A DNA stretch of 64,000 bases from UBA1240 sp045599185 (GTDB taxonomy: Bacteria; Spirochaetota; Spirochaetia; Treponematales; Treponemataceae). Made by a program: the position numbers and the translations under genes. Location of the stretch: NCBI GenBank assembly GCA_045599185.1, contig JAZRVO010000030.1, forward strand, positions 246,861-310,860, given 5' to 3'. A model generated the notes under the pieces. It was not told where the DNA came from. It saw nothing but the letters and a program-made list of their open reading frames with translations, and made no database searches. Positions 27,649 through 36,645 of this stretch are shown here, in pieces (within the stretch, counting starts at the first letter, position 1; every line of letters starts with the position of its first letter).

Positions 27649-28605
27649 ATGAAAAAGCTCATCAGTATTCTTATTCCCTGTTATAACGAAGAAGAAAATG
27701 TTGTAGCCATTAGCAAGGCTGTAGAAGATATACTCAATAAAGAACTTTCAGGTTATGATTACGAAATTGTATTTATAGACAACTGTTCTGTTGATAACAC
27801 ACGCCCTTTGCTGCGTGAACTGTGCAAAAACAATAAAAAAATAAAAGCAATTTTCAACGCACGCAACTTTGGTCAGTTTAACAGTCCGTATTATGGCATT
27901 ATGCAGTGTAATGGCGACTGTGTTATATCCTTATGCTGTGATTTTCAGGATCCTGTTGAACTGATTCCTGTTTTAGTAGAAAAATGGGAACAGGGCGCAA
28001 AAATTGTTTCTGCCATAAAAACTTCCAGCGAAGAAAATAAACTGGTTCGTTTTTTAAGGACTTGCTATTATAAAATGATTCATAAAATGAGTCAGGTTGA
28101 GCAGATTGAGCATTTTACGGGTTTCGGTTTGTATGATCAGGCGTTTGTTAATGTTTTGCGAAATTTAAAAGATCCTACTCCGTTTTTGCGTGGTATTGTT
28201 GCGGAACTTGGCTTCAAGCGTGTTGATGTTCCTTACCGGCAGGCAAAGCGCGCCGCCGGCAAAACCCATAATAACTGGTACAGTCTTTTTGATGCAGCAA
28301 TGCTGAGCTTTACAAGCTATACAAAAGTCGGTTTGCGTTTTGCTACAATCGGTGGTTTTGTTTCTTCCTTTATCAGTTTTGTTCTGGCAATTTTTTACTT
28401 AATTGCAAAACTCTCGCATTGGGATAGGTTTACGGCAGGTACAATTCCTATTCTTATCAGCGTTCTTTTCCTCGGTTCGCTGCAGCTTTTTTTTATCGGT
28501 TTCCTTGGTGAATATATTATGGCAATGAACAACCGAATTATGAACAGACCGCTTGTTGTAGAAGAAGAACGGTTAAATTTTACAGATAAAATTGAAGAAA
28601 AATAA
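27649..28605 (+). CDS. GtrB/DPM1-like polyprenyl-phosphate glycosyltransferase (GT2)
   Basis: The 318 residues show ISILIPCYNEEENV, FIDNCSVDNT, NARNFGQFNSPYYG, LCCDFQDP (metal site) and HFTGFGLYDQ, followed by two C-terminal membrane helices (FATIGGFVSSFISFVLAIFY; LFLGSLQLFFIGFLGEYIM). This architecture is that of GtrB, ArnC and dolichol-phosphate mannosyl synthases, which load a sugar onto a polyprenyl phosphate at the inner membrane. Its last base overlaps the next start (TAATG). Confidence 0.88.
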   Translation: MKKLISILIPCYNEEENVVAISKAVEDILNKELSGYDYEIVFIDNCSVDNTRPLLRELCKNNKKIKAIFNARNFGQFNSPYYGIMQCNGDCVISLCCDFQDPVELIPVLVEKWEQGAKIVSAIKTSSEENKLVRFLRTCYYKMIHKMSQVEQIEHFTGFGLYDQAFVNVLRNLKDPTPFLRGIVAELGFKRVDVPYRQAKRAAGKTHNNWYSLFDAAMLSFTSYTKVGLRFATIGGFVSSFISFVLAIFYLIAKLSHWDRFTAGTIPILISVLFLGSLQLFFIGFLGEYIMAMNNRIMNRPLVVEEERLNFTDKIEEK

Positions 28606-30206
28606 TGAGTAATTTATATCTTTTAGATTGCACCCTCCGAGATGGTGGATATGTAAACGACTGGGACTATGGTGCTGGCAGTATAAAAAGCATATTCAGC
28701 CGGCTGGACAATGCAGGAATTGATGCTATTGAAGTTGGCTTTTTGGATGAAAGAAGGGGATATGACCCTAACCGTTCAATTTTCCCTGATACGAAATCTG
28801 TAGAACCTGTTTTTGAAGGTATAAAGAAACCCAATGCCCTTGTTTGTGCCATGATAGATTATGGTACTTGTTCTATTGATAAAATTGCACCTAAAGAAGA
28901 ATCTCATATTGACGGAATCCGCGTAATTTTTAAAAAACACTTGCAGGATGATGCATTAGCTTTTTGTCGGCAGATAAAAGAAAAAGGTTATAAACTTTTT
29001 GTAAATCCTGTTTCTGTAACGACTTTCAGTGATAGTGAAATGATTTCGCTTATTGAGAAGATTAATAAAATTGCCCCCTATGCTGTGACAATCGTTGATA
29101 CATATGGGCTTATGCATGCTGACAAGGTTCTTCATTACTGTAAGATTATGAATGAATATCTTAATAAAGATATTGTTCTTGGATATCATGCCCATAATAA
29201 TTTTCAGCTTGCTTATTCAAATACAATTGCCGTAATGGAAAATATTAAAGACAGGGATCTTTCTATTGACGGGACTTTATTTGGCATGGGAAAAAGTGCA
29301 GGTAATGCTTGTACTGAACTTGTAGCAATGTACATGAATGAGCGTTTTGGCAAGAAATATGATATTAATCAGATTCAGGAAGCGATTGATGTTGACATTA
29401 CAAAAGAATTTGCAAAAAAAGAATGGGGATATCGTCCATTGTTCTATGTTTCTGCATTGAATGAATGCCATCCAAATTATGTAACTCATCTTTTGGATAA
29501 AAAAACATTGAGTATAAAACAGATAAATGAGATTCTTGCAAAACTTCCAACTGAAAATGACAAGAATCTTCTGTATGATAAAGATTTATGCGAAAAACTT
29601 TATCAGGAGTTTCAGAATAAAGAAATTGATGACAAACTTGCGATAGCTTCTCTTAAAAAAGAACTTTTTGGGAAAGATATTCTTCTTTTAGGACCGGGGA
29701 AATCGCTTATTGAAAAAAAAGATGAAGTTGATTCGTATATTCAGAAAAATAAACCAGTTGTTTTTAGTGTAAATTTCTTGGGGCAGAATTTTCCGGTTGA
29801 TTATGTTTTTATGGGTAATTCCAAACGCTATAGCCAGTTTTTCAGCCGTATTTATTCACAGATGACTGATGTAAAGCTTATTTGTACTTCAAATATTACA
29901 GAAACCAAAGAACGTGTTGATTATATTGTAAATTTTGCAAGTCTGAAAGCAGAAAATAACGATATTTATGACAATCCCTTGGTACTTCTTATAAATCTGG
30001 CTATAAAACTGGAAGTAAAAAGCATTACTCTTGCCGGTTTTGACGGTTATTCAGATAATATCAACGAATGTTATTATTCTGAATACGTAAAACTTCTTTA
30101 TGACAAAAGTAATATAGGTATGCGGAATATGGCTTTAAAGGCTTTTATAGATTTGGTAAAGACGAAAGTTGAAATTAAAACAATTACACCAAGTAAATAT
30201 TTTTAG
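28605..30206 (+). CDS. HMGL-like (DRE-TIM) aldolase fused to a DUF115/sialyltransferase-like domain
   Basis: Residues 1 to about 280 form a DRE-TIM metallolyase: LLDCTLRDGGYVNDW (metal Asp and Arg), AIEVGF, VSVTTFS, VDTYGLM and GYHAHNNFQLA (HxH metal ligands). This group includes 4-hydroxy-2-oxovalerate aldolase and 2-isopropylmalate synthase. From about residue 360 a second domain begins with DILLLGPGKSL and contains FSVNFLGQNFPVDYVFMG and SITLAGFDGYS, similar in layout to DUF115/MptE-like proteins. The fusion recurs in glycan clusters of other bacteria as far as I recall, but its reaction is not known to me. It is the first of four tightly packed genes. Confidence 0.75.
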   Translation: MSNLYLLDCTLRDGGYVNDWDYGAGSIKSIFSRLDNAGIDAIEVGFLDERRGYDPNRSIFPDTKSVEPVFEGIKKPNALVCAMIDYGTCSIDKIAPKEESHIDGIRVIFKKHLQDDALAFCRQIKEKGYKLFVNPVSVTTFSDSEMISLIEKINKIAPYAVTIVDTYGLMHADKVLHYCKIMNEYLNKDIVLGYHAHNNFQLAYSNTIAVMENIKDRDLSIDGTLFGMGKSAGNACTELVAMYMNERFGKKYDINQIQEAIDVDITKEFAKKEWGYRPLFYVSALNECHPNYVTHLLDKKTLSIKQINEILAKLPTENDKNLLYDKDLCEKLYQEFQNKEIDDKLAIASLKKELFGKDILLLGPGKSLIEKKDEVDSYIQKNKPVVFSVNFLGQNFPVDYVFMGNSKRYSQFFSRIYSQMTDVKLICTSNITETKERVDYIVNFASLKAENNDIYDNPLVLLINLAIKLEVKSITLAGFDGYSDNINECYYSEYVKLLYDKSNIGMRNMALKAFIDLVKTKVEIKTITPSKYF

Positions 30207-30215
30207 GGGTATAAA

Positions 30216-32027
30216 ATGAAACAGCGTGTTGCAGATTATATAGCAGATTTTTTAGCAAATAACGGAATTACCGATGTGTTTACAATTACAGGAGGAGGTG
30301 CAATGCACTTGAATGATGCATTAGGGCATCATTCAAAACTTCATTGTACTTATAACCATCATGAACAGGCATGTGCAATTGCTGCAGAAGGGTATGCACG
30401 TTACAGCAGAAATATTGCTGCTGTATGCGTAACAAGCGGACCAGGCGGAACTAATGCAATTACCGGTGTAATGGGCGGTTGGCTAGACTCAGTTCCTATG
30501 TTTATTCTTTCGGGTCAGGTGAAATTTTCTACAACGATACGTTCAACGAATGTACCATTGCGTCAACTTGGAGATCAGGAATTTAATATTATCGATACTG
30601 TAAAGACAATGACTAAATATGCAGTAATGATTGAAAATGCTAATGATGTTGCATACATTTTGGAAAAAGCTCTTTTCCTTGCAAAGAATGGTAGACCTGG
30701 TCCTGTTTGGATTGATGTTCCTCTTAATATTCAAGGTGCTACAATTGAAACTGAGAATTTACGGCATTATGACAGTGCTGAAGATAGTCGTGAATTGCCA
30801 CCTGCATTCCTGCAGTCTAAGGCAGAAGAAATCATTGAAAAAATAAACAGGGCAAAACGTCCTGTGATTTTTGCTGGAGAAGGAATCCGTGGAAGCGGCA
30901 GCTATGAATCCTTCCTTAAGCTGGTTAATAAGCTTGGCATCCCTGTAGTAACTGCATGGAATGCCCATGACGTTCTTCCTGATGATAATAAATGCTTCGC
31001 AGGACGTCCGGGAACTGTTGGAACAAGAGGCGGAAATTTTGTTGCTCAGTATTCGGATTTACTTCTGGTTTTGGGGTGCCGTCTGAACATAAGACAAATC
31101 AGTTATAACTGGGAAAACTTTGCAAAAGATGCCTATAAAATTATGGTTGATATCGATCCTGCTGAGTTGATGAAACCTACACTTAAAATTGATATGCCGC
31201 TTTTTGCAGATGTAAAGGATGTTGTTACTGCTTTATTGGCATCAGATACTAAACTGACAAATCATTCTAAATGGACAGAGTGGGCTCACAATATTCATAT
31301 AAAATATCCGGCTTGTCTTCCGGAAATGAAGAAAGAAGAGAGTCCTGTAAACCCTTATGCTTTTGTAGATGCTTTGTTCCGTAATCTCTCAGATGATGAC
31401 GCTGTTGTATGCAGCAATGGAAGTGCCTGTGTCATAGGTTTTCAGGCATCAATTATCAAGAAAAATACAAGGCTTTTTACAAATTCTGGTTGTGCTGCAA
31501 TGGGATATGGATTGCCAGCTGCGCTTGGTGTTGCCGTAAACAGAAAAAACAAAAGAACAATCTGTCTTGAAGGCGATGGAAGTCTTCAAATGAATATTCA
31601 GGAACTTCAGACAGTATTCTATAATAAATTAAATCTAAAACTTTTTGTTATGAACAACAATGGATACCATTCCATCAGGCAGACACAGACAAATCTGTTT
31701 AAAGAGAATCCGATGGTTGGCGTTTGTGACGGGAACGGTTTAAGTTTCCCTGAACTTGAAAGAATCGCCTATGCATATCAGATTCCGTTTGTAAAACTTG
31801 ATAAATATTCAACAATTAACGAAGATATCCAGAAAGCATTGGAAATTGAAGGACCTGTAATTATTGAGGCTGTTTTGAATCCTAACCAGTTCTTTAGTCC
31901 TAAACTTTCTTCTAAAAAATTGCCAGATGGAACGATGATAAGCCCAAGCCTTGAAGATATGTATCCTTTCTTGCCGGAAGAAGAGATGAAATCTATACGC
32001 GATGAAGCAATGTCTTTGCAGGATTAA
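30216..32027 (+). CDS. Thiamine-diphosphate enzyme of the acetolactate-synthase-like family
   Basis: This 603-residue protein carries all three domains of the family: the N-terminal domain with the activating Glu (YNHHEQACAIAAEGYAR), GPGGTNAITGVMGG, a central domain (VIFAGEGIRGSG) and the C-terminal ThDP-binding motif GDGSLQMNIQE...NNNGYHS. Amino-acid biosynthesis is unlikely, because no regulatory subunit gene is adjacent and the neighbours are sugar-nucleotide-type enzymes. Relatives in O-antigen clusters (such as YerE) transfer a two-carbon unit to make branched sugars. Here it probably decarboxylates or ligates a 2-keto acid supplied or consumed by the aldolase upstream. Substrate unknown. 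Confidence 0.8.
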   Translation: MKQRVADYIADFLANNGITDVFTITGGGAMHLNDALGHHSKLHCTYNHHEQACAIAAEGYARYSRNIAAVCVTSGPGGTNAITGVMGGWLDSVPMFILSGQVKFSTTIRSTNVPLRQLGDQEFNIIDTVKTMTKYAVMIENANDVAYILEKALFLAKNGRPGPVWIDVPLNIQGATIETENLRHYDSAEDSRELPPAFLQSKAEEIIEKINRAKRPVIFAGEGIRGSGSYESFLKLVNKLGIPVVTAWNAHDVLPDDNKCFAGRPGTVGTRGGNFVAQYSDLLLVLGCRLNIRQISYNWENFAKDAYKIMVDIDPAELMKPTLKIDMPLFADVKDVVTALLASDTKLTNHSKWTEWAHNIHIKYPACLPEMKKEESPVNPYAFVDALFRNLSDDDAVVCSNGSACVIGFQASIIKKNTRLFTNSGCAAMGYGLPAALGVAVNRKNKRTICLEGDGSLQMNIQELQTVFYNKLNLKLFVMNNNGYHSIRQTQTNLFKENPMVGVCDGNGLSFPELERIAYAYQIPFVKLDKYSTINEDIQKALEIEGPVIIEAVLNPNQFFSPKLSSKKLPDGTMISPSLEDMYPFLPEEEMKSIRDEAMSLQD

Positions 32028-32030
32028 TAT

Positions 32031-32690
32031 ATGACACAACTTCACCTTATATGGGATTTAGATGGAACCCTTATTAATTCAGAAGAAGAAGTTCTTGAAG
32101 CTTTAACAAAATCTATTTACGATGCAGGCCTTTCTGAAAAAGATCAGATTGCTCCGTTCCGTTTTGGTCCTACAATAGATAAAATTCTTGATATAACATT
32201 CCCCAAGAAAGTGCTTACTGAAGATATAAAATCTATGGTTATAAAAAATTTTCGCAGCAACTATGATAACTGCGGATTTAACAGAACGCCTGCTTTTGAT
32301 GGAATAGAGGAAATTCTAAAAGACACTAGATTCGTGCATCATATTGTAACTAACAAGCCGGATCTTGCTACTGGCAGAATACTTGAAAAGCTGAAGTGGA
32401 AAGATTTATTTTCTGAAGTAATCACTCCATATTCCTTTTTAAATTCTTTGGATGAAAAAAGGAAGACAAAAGCAGAACTTTTTGCATGGTTAAAAAAACG
32501 CAGCCCAAATGAAGTTTTTGTTGGTATTGGGGATATGGCTACAGATGCCAAGGCTGCACTTGAAAACGACATGCCTGCTATAGGTGTCCTTTGGGGTACT
32601 GGTACAAAAGAAGAATTATTAAATGCCGGATGTACACAAATTGTTGAAAATGTATGTGTATTGAAGCAAGCTTTAGAGAAAATTTTATGA
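32031..32690 (+). CDS. HAD-family phosphatase (Gph/phosphoglycolate phosphatase-like)
   Basis: The 219 residues have motif I LIWDLDGTLINSEEE, motif II HHIVTNKP, the Lys of motif III and motif IV GIGDMATDAKAA, with an alpha-helical C1 cap between motifs I and II. It removes a phosphate from a small metabolite. Its place between the TPP enzyme and the SDR, with three-base gaps or overlaps, suggests that it acts on an intermediate of that pathway and is not a housekeeping enzyme. Confidence 0.85.
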   Translation: MTQLHLIWDLDGTLINSEEEVLEALTKSIYDAGLSEKDQIAPFRFGPTIDKILDITFPKKVLTEDIKSMVIKNFRSNYDNCGFNRTPAFDGIEEILKDTRFVHHIVTNKPDLATGRILEKLKWKDLFSEVITPYSFLNSLDEKRKTKAELFAWLKKRSPNEVFVGIGDMATDAKAALENDMPAIGVLWGTGTKEELLNAGCTQIVENVCVLKQALEKIL

Positions 32691-33598
32691 AAAGTATACT
32701 GATAACTGGTGCCACTGGTATGATAGGTTCTTCGATTGTAGAGGAGGCTGTTAAACAGCAATATAAAGTTACCTGCTTGATACGCCGTGGAACAACTAGA
32801 ACTGACAATATTCCTGAAAATGACAATGTTACTCTGGTAGAATGCAATATCGACGAATACTCTTCAATTGAGCTTAAAGAAAAACATGATGTTTTTATGC
32901 ATTTAGCATGGCTAAAGCCGTTTGGAAATGACAGGGACAATGTTGATTTGCAGTTGAAAAATGTAAATTATACGCTTGATGCCGTCCGGTTTGCAAAAAA
33001 ATGCGGCTGTTCGGTTTTTATTGGCGCTGGCAGTCAGGCAGAATATGGTGTTCAGGCTGTAGACCTTACGCCGGAACTGCCAGTTCAGCCGGAAAGCGGG
33101 TACGGCATTGCAAAATATACAGCCGGAAAACTAAGTAAAATGCTGTGCCAGCAATTGGGAATTCGTTTCAACTGGCTTAGAATACTTAGCGTATACGGAC
33201 AAAAAGACAATTCCTATACGCTAATCAGTTATGTTATAAATGAATTGAAAAATTGCAAAAGCCCGGAATTAACAAGATGTGAACAGGACTGGGATTATCT
33301 TAATTGCAAAGATGCGGCACGGGCTTTCCTTGCCGTAGCAGAAAATGGAATTGACGGCAAATTTTATCCGTTAGGTTCTGGCAAAGGCAGAAAACTTTCT
33401 GAATATATTAAAGATATTCAGAAAGTAATAAATCCTACAATAGAACTTGGATTTGGAAAAAAGGATTATTATCCGCACCAGCCGATGCATTTGGTTGCTG
33501 ACATTAGCGAATTAACAAATGATACAGGCTGGAAACCAGAAATAGAATTTGCAGACGGAATAAAAACTCTTGCAAATGCAAACATTGTAAATATTTAG
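32687..33598 (+). CDS. NAD-dependent epimerase/dehydratase (extended SDR)
   Basis: ATG 32687 overlaps the preceding stop (ATGA). The 303 residues show the NAD-binding SILITGATGMIGSSI, the catalytic region GAGSQAEYG, and SGYGIAKYTAGK (YxxxK), then WLRILSVYG and DWDYLNCKDAARA. It is a nucleotide-sugar or lipid-linked sugar epimerase, reductase or dehydratase. It is the last gene of the aldolase/TPP/HAD/SDR set. A gap of 98 bases separates it from the flippase gene. Confidence 0.85.
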   Translation: MKSILITGATGMIGSSIVEEAVKQQYKVTCLIRRGTTRTDNIPENDNVTLVECNIDEYSSIELKEKHDVFMHLAWLKPFGNDRDNVDLQLKNVNYTLDAVRFAKKCGCSVFIGAGSQAEYGVQAVDLTPELPVQPESGYGIAKYTAGKLSKMLCQQLGIRFNWLRILSVYGQKDNSYTLISYVINELKNCKSPELTRCEQDWDYLNCKDAARAFLAVAENGIDGKFYPLGSGKGRKLSEYIKDIQKVINPTIELGFGKKDYYPHQPMHLVADISELTNDTGWKPEIEFADGIKTLANANIVNI

Positions 33599-33696
33599 AA
33601 CTTATAGAATGGATATTAGGAAGCAAGAATTAATAATTTATATTAAAAGCTGAAAAATTCCATAAACATTGCGATATATTTATAGGGAAATTTATA

Positions 33697-35010
33697 ATGG
33701 AAACTAAATACAAAGATATATTTTCAACATTTCTGAATCTTTTTTGGCATCTTATTTCTGGACCAGTTATGTTGCTGCTTATACCTTTTTATTTAACACC
33801 TGAACAGCAGGGATATTGGTATTTATTTGGAAGTATTGCTGCTTTAAGTACATTTGCAGATTTAGGATTTTCTAATATTGTTCTTCAGTTTAGTGCACAT
33901 GAATATGCTTTTCTTGAAATTAATAACGAAGGATATCTTTTTGGCACAGAAAGCAATTTAAAAAAAATAAGCAGTTTTTTTAAGTTTGTTATTATATGGC
34001 TTAGAAATATTTGTTCTGTTGCATTTCCTGTCATTGTCTGTGTAGGTGTGATTTTTCTTGCAAGAGATAAAGTGTTATCAATTTACTTATTACCATGGCT
34101 TATTTATTCTTTGGGGTCGCTTATAAATTTTTTCAATAATACAATCCTTTCTTTTTTGGAAGGAATGAATCAGATTTCCAAAATTCAAAAAACAAGATTT
34201 ATTGTAGCATTTTTTAATACATTGATTATTGCTGCAGGGCTTCTTTTGCAAATAAATATTTACGCTCTGTCGTTTGGCATGCTGTTAAGTTCTTCATTTA
34301 TGTTTTTTACAATTTTCAAAACTTTTGGAAAAATTGTAAAGCAGATGTGGAAAGAATCAAAAACCTTTTCATATCCTTGGAAAAAAGAGATTCTGCCTCT
34401 TTTTAAAAAGTATGTTTTAAGCTTTGTTAGCGGTTATTTTTTGTTTCAAATTTATACTCCATTAATGCATCTGTTTCATGGTGCTGAATACAGTGGGAAA
34501 GTTGGGATTACGATGTCTTTGGTAACAGCTGCTTTTCAACTGGCAAATATTTTTATTTATACAATTACCCCGCAAATTAACATGCTTATTGAAAAGAAAG
34601 ACTGGAAGGTTCTGGATAATTTATTCAGAAATAGATTGCTTTTAAGTTTATGCTCATATATTTTTATGTGGGGTTGTTTTGCAATTTTTGTTTATTTTTT
34701 TGCAGATTACGCTTTTATCCCTCAGATTCTTTCAAGATTTCTTTCTTACAAAGGAATTGCAATTCTTGTATTTTGCTATTTTATCCAGCTTTTTGTTAAT
34801 TCCTGGGCTGTTTATCTTCGAGGTCATAAACAAGAACCTTATTGGCTGACAGGAATATTTGCAGCTGTTTGGGTATTCTTATTGACGTTACTTGCCGGAA
34901 AAATATTTTCTCCTGATTTATTCTTTATTGGATTGTTGTCTCAGTATATTTGGGGGGGGCCTGTAAGTTATATTATTTATAGAAATGATAAAAAAAAGTG
35001 GCATAAGTGA
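33697..35010 (+). CDS. wzx: Wzx-type oligosaccharide flippase (MOP superfamily)
   Basis: The 437-residue protein has about 12 hydrophobic helices, starting LNLFWHLISGPVMLLLIPF with the family-typical early FADLGFSNIV. It should flip a lipid-linked repeat unit across the inner membrane. AGGGAAAT precedes ATG 33697. Eight G at 34952-34959 encode IWGGP, 14 residues before the end, and the stop overlaps the GTG of the next gene (GTGA), so a change in tract length would alter both the tail and the coupling. No Wzy polymerase is seen nearby. Confidence 0.85.
   Translation: METKYKDIFSTFLNLFWHLISGPVMLLLIPFYLTPEQQGYWYLFGSIAALSTFADLGFSNIVLQFSAHEYAFLEINNEGYLFGTESNLKKISSFFKFVIIWLRNICSVAFPVIVCVGVIFLARDKVLSIYLLPWLIYSLGSLINFFNNTILSFLEGMNQISKIQKTRFIVAFFNTLIIAAGLLLQINIYALSFGMLLSSSFMFFTIFKTFGKIVKQMWKESKTFSYPWKKEILPLFKKYVLSFVSGYFLFQIYTPLMHLFHGAEYSGKVGITMSLVTAAFQLANIFIYTITPQINMLIEKKDWKVLDNLFRNRLLLSLCSYIFMWGCFAIFVYFFADYAFIPQILSRFLSYKGIAILVFCYFIQLFVNSWAVYLRGHKQEPYWLTGIFAAVWVFLLTLLAGKIFSPDLFFIGLLSQYIWGGPVSYIIYRNDKKKWHK
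34952..34959. repeat. G8 homopolymer near the 3' end of wzx
   Basis: Eight G in an AT-rich gene, in frame at present. This is the third G/C run of seven or more in the island, each near the end of a coding region. Confidence 0.9.
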
Positions 35011-35960
35011 CGAAACCTAAGAAACCGTTATTAAGTATTTGCATACCGACATATAATCGATGCGAATACTTAAAAAAATCAATTGAATCTATTATTTCTC
35101 AAAAAGAATTTTCTGATGAAGATGTAGAAATTGTAATTTCAGATAATTGTTCAACAGATGATACCCGGATAATATGCAAGCAATATGAAGACAAATATAA
35201 GAATTTTCATTATTACAAAAACGAAGTTAATATAAAGGACAAAAATTTCCCTACTGTAATAGGTAAAGCAAATGGAGTTTACAGGAAGCTTTGCAATGAC
35301 ACCTTGCTGTTTAATTCAAACGCACTCTTTAATATTGTAAAGACTGTAAAAGAAAATCTTGAAGAAAAGCCGGTACTGTTTTTTATCAATAATAACACAG
35401 ATAATAAATATTTTATCAGTCTTTCAGAATTTTTAAAAATCGTAAGTTTCAATATTACATGGATAGGAGCTTTTGGTGTTTGGGAAGATTTTTGCGATGG
35501 AATTGAAAATAATTATGAAGGCTGTTCTGAGTCACTTTGGCAAGTTCCATTCATGTTGAATTATATAGACCAAAAGCGCAAGGGTATCGTTATTGGTGAA
35601 TCTTTCTGTCAGACACAAAAAGTTGAAAAAAAGAATATTTCTTACGGGCTGTATAAAGTTTTTTATGTCAATTTCTTATCTTTTATAAATCAGTCTGTAG
35701 AAAACGGGCAAATCCCTCAAAAAACATATGATCGGATTGAAAAAGATTTACTGTTAAATTTTTTCCCCAGTTGGATTTACAGTTTTGAAAAACAAGATAA
35801 AACTTTAGATTATTCAAAAGAAGAAGATCTAAAAAACTGTATCTGTACAGCATATAAAGGAAAATGGTATTTGGGATTGTTTAAGATAAAATATGCTGTT
35901 TTAAAATTTGAAATATTTATAAAAGGAAAGATAAGAAAAATCTTAAAATACGGCATATAA
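35007..35960 (+). CDS. GT2 glycosyltransferase, shortened GT-A core
   Basis: Start GTG 35007 overlaps the wzx stop. The N-terminus is canonical GT2 (LSICIPTYNRCEYLKKS, VISDNCSTDDT). After NEVNIKDKNFP, however, the usual DxD metal site is not recognisable; the equivalent stretch reads KLCNDTLLFNSNA. The remaining 220 residues are divergent. It belongs to the abequosyltransferase-like GT2 group judged by length. It may still be active with an altered metal site. Donor unknown. Confidence 0.75.
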   Translation: MTKPKKPLLSICIPTYNRCEYLKKSIESIISQKEFSDEDVEIVISDNCSTDDTRIICKQYEDKYKNFHYYKNEVNIKDKNFPTVIGKANGVYRKLCNDTLLFNSNALFNIVKTVKENLEEKPVLFFINNNTDNKYFISLSEFLKIVSFNITWIGAFGVWEDFCDGIENNYEGCSESLWQVPFMLNYIDQKRKGIVIGESFCQTQKVEKKNISYGLYKVFYVNFLSFINQSVENGQIPQKTYDRIEKDLLLNFFPSWIYSFEKQDKTLDYSKEEDLKNCICTAYKGKWYLGLFKIKYAVLKFEIFIKGKIRKILKYGI

Positions 35961-36027
35961 AGAAATATGTAATTAATTTTGTTTTTTTTGTTAATTTTCT
36001 GTACTTTTGGGATATTTAGGAGTGCTT

Positions 36028-36645
36028 ATGATAGGTATTTGGTACATAAAACTGAAATTATTTCAGAGAAAATATAGAAAAATTAACAGACATAACGAAA
36101 CTTGCATTATGAATTTATGCGATTTAAATAATGTTATTGTTGGAAAGAAATCGTATGGAAAAATTCACGTTACAGATTTCAGCAATTTGAATGCAAAACT
36201 CAGAATAGGTTCTTATTGTTCAGTTGCGCCAAATGTAAAATTTCTTTTAGGCGGCGAACACCAGACAAAAAGCATTTCAACCTATCCTTTTAAGGTAAAA
36301 TGTTTCGGCGAACTAAAGGAAGCCGGTTCTAAAGGCGACATTATTGTAAAAGATGATGTCTGGATAGGAGAAAGTGCAATAATTTGTTCTGGTGTATCTA
36401 TAGGGCAGGGCGCTATTGTTGCTGCCGGGGCTGTGGTTACCAAAAATGTAGAACCTTATTCAATTGTGGGTGGCAACCCTGCAAAAATAATAAAGTATCG
36501 CTTTGACGAAAATTTAAGAAAAAAGCTTACAGAAATGAATATAATTGAATTATTTGATAGAATAAAAAAAGAAGATTTAGATTTAATATATTCAGATTTA
36601 ACAGAAGAAAACCTGAAAATAATAACGGAGAAATATAGTGTCTAA
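36028..36645 (+). CDS. Hexapeptide-repeat acetyltransferase (CatB/Vat-like, left-handed beta helix)
   Basis: ATG 36028 sits five bases after AGGAG, so the TTG reading from 36007 is rejected. The 205-residue protein contains hexapeptide turns (IGSYCSVAPNVKFLLG, VWIGESAIICSG, IGQGAIVAAGAVVTK) and the family ending YSIVGGNPAKIIKYRF. The LLGGEHQ segment supplies the likely catalytic His. It is expected to O-acetylate a sugar of the surface glycan using acetyl-CoA. It overlaps the start of the WbsX gene by eight bases. Confidence 0.88.
   Translation: MIGIWYIKLKLFQRKYRKINRHNETCIMNLCDLNNVIVGKKSYGKIHVTDFSNLNAKLRIGSYCSVAPNVKFLLGGEHQTKSISTYPFKVKCFGELKEAGSKGDIIVKDDVWIGESAIICSGVSIGQGAIVAAGAVVTKNVEPYSIVGGNPAKIIKYRFDENLRKKLTEMNIIELFDRIKKEDLDLIYSDLTEENLKIITEKYSV

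Noticed and set aside
30216..32027. Housekeeping acetolactate synthase for branched-chain amino acids
   Set aside because: No small subunit or other ilv gene is adjacent, and the gene is embedded in a glycan operon.
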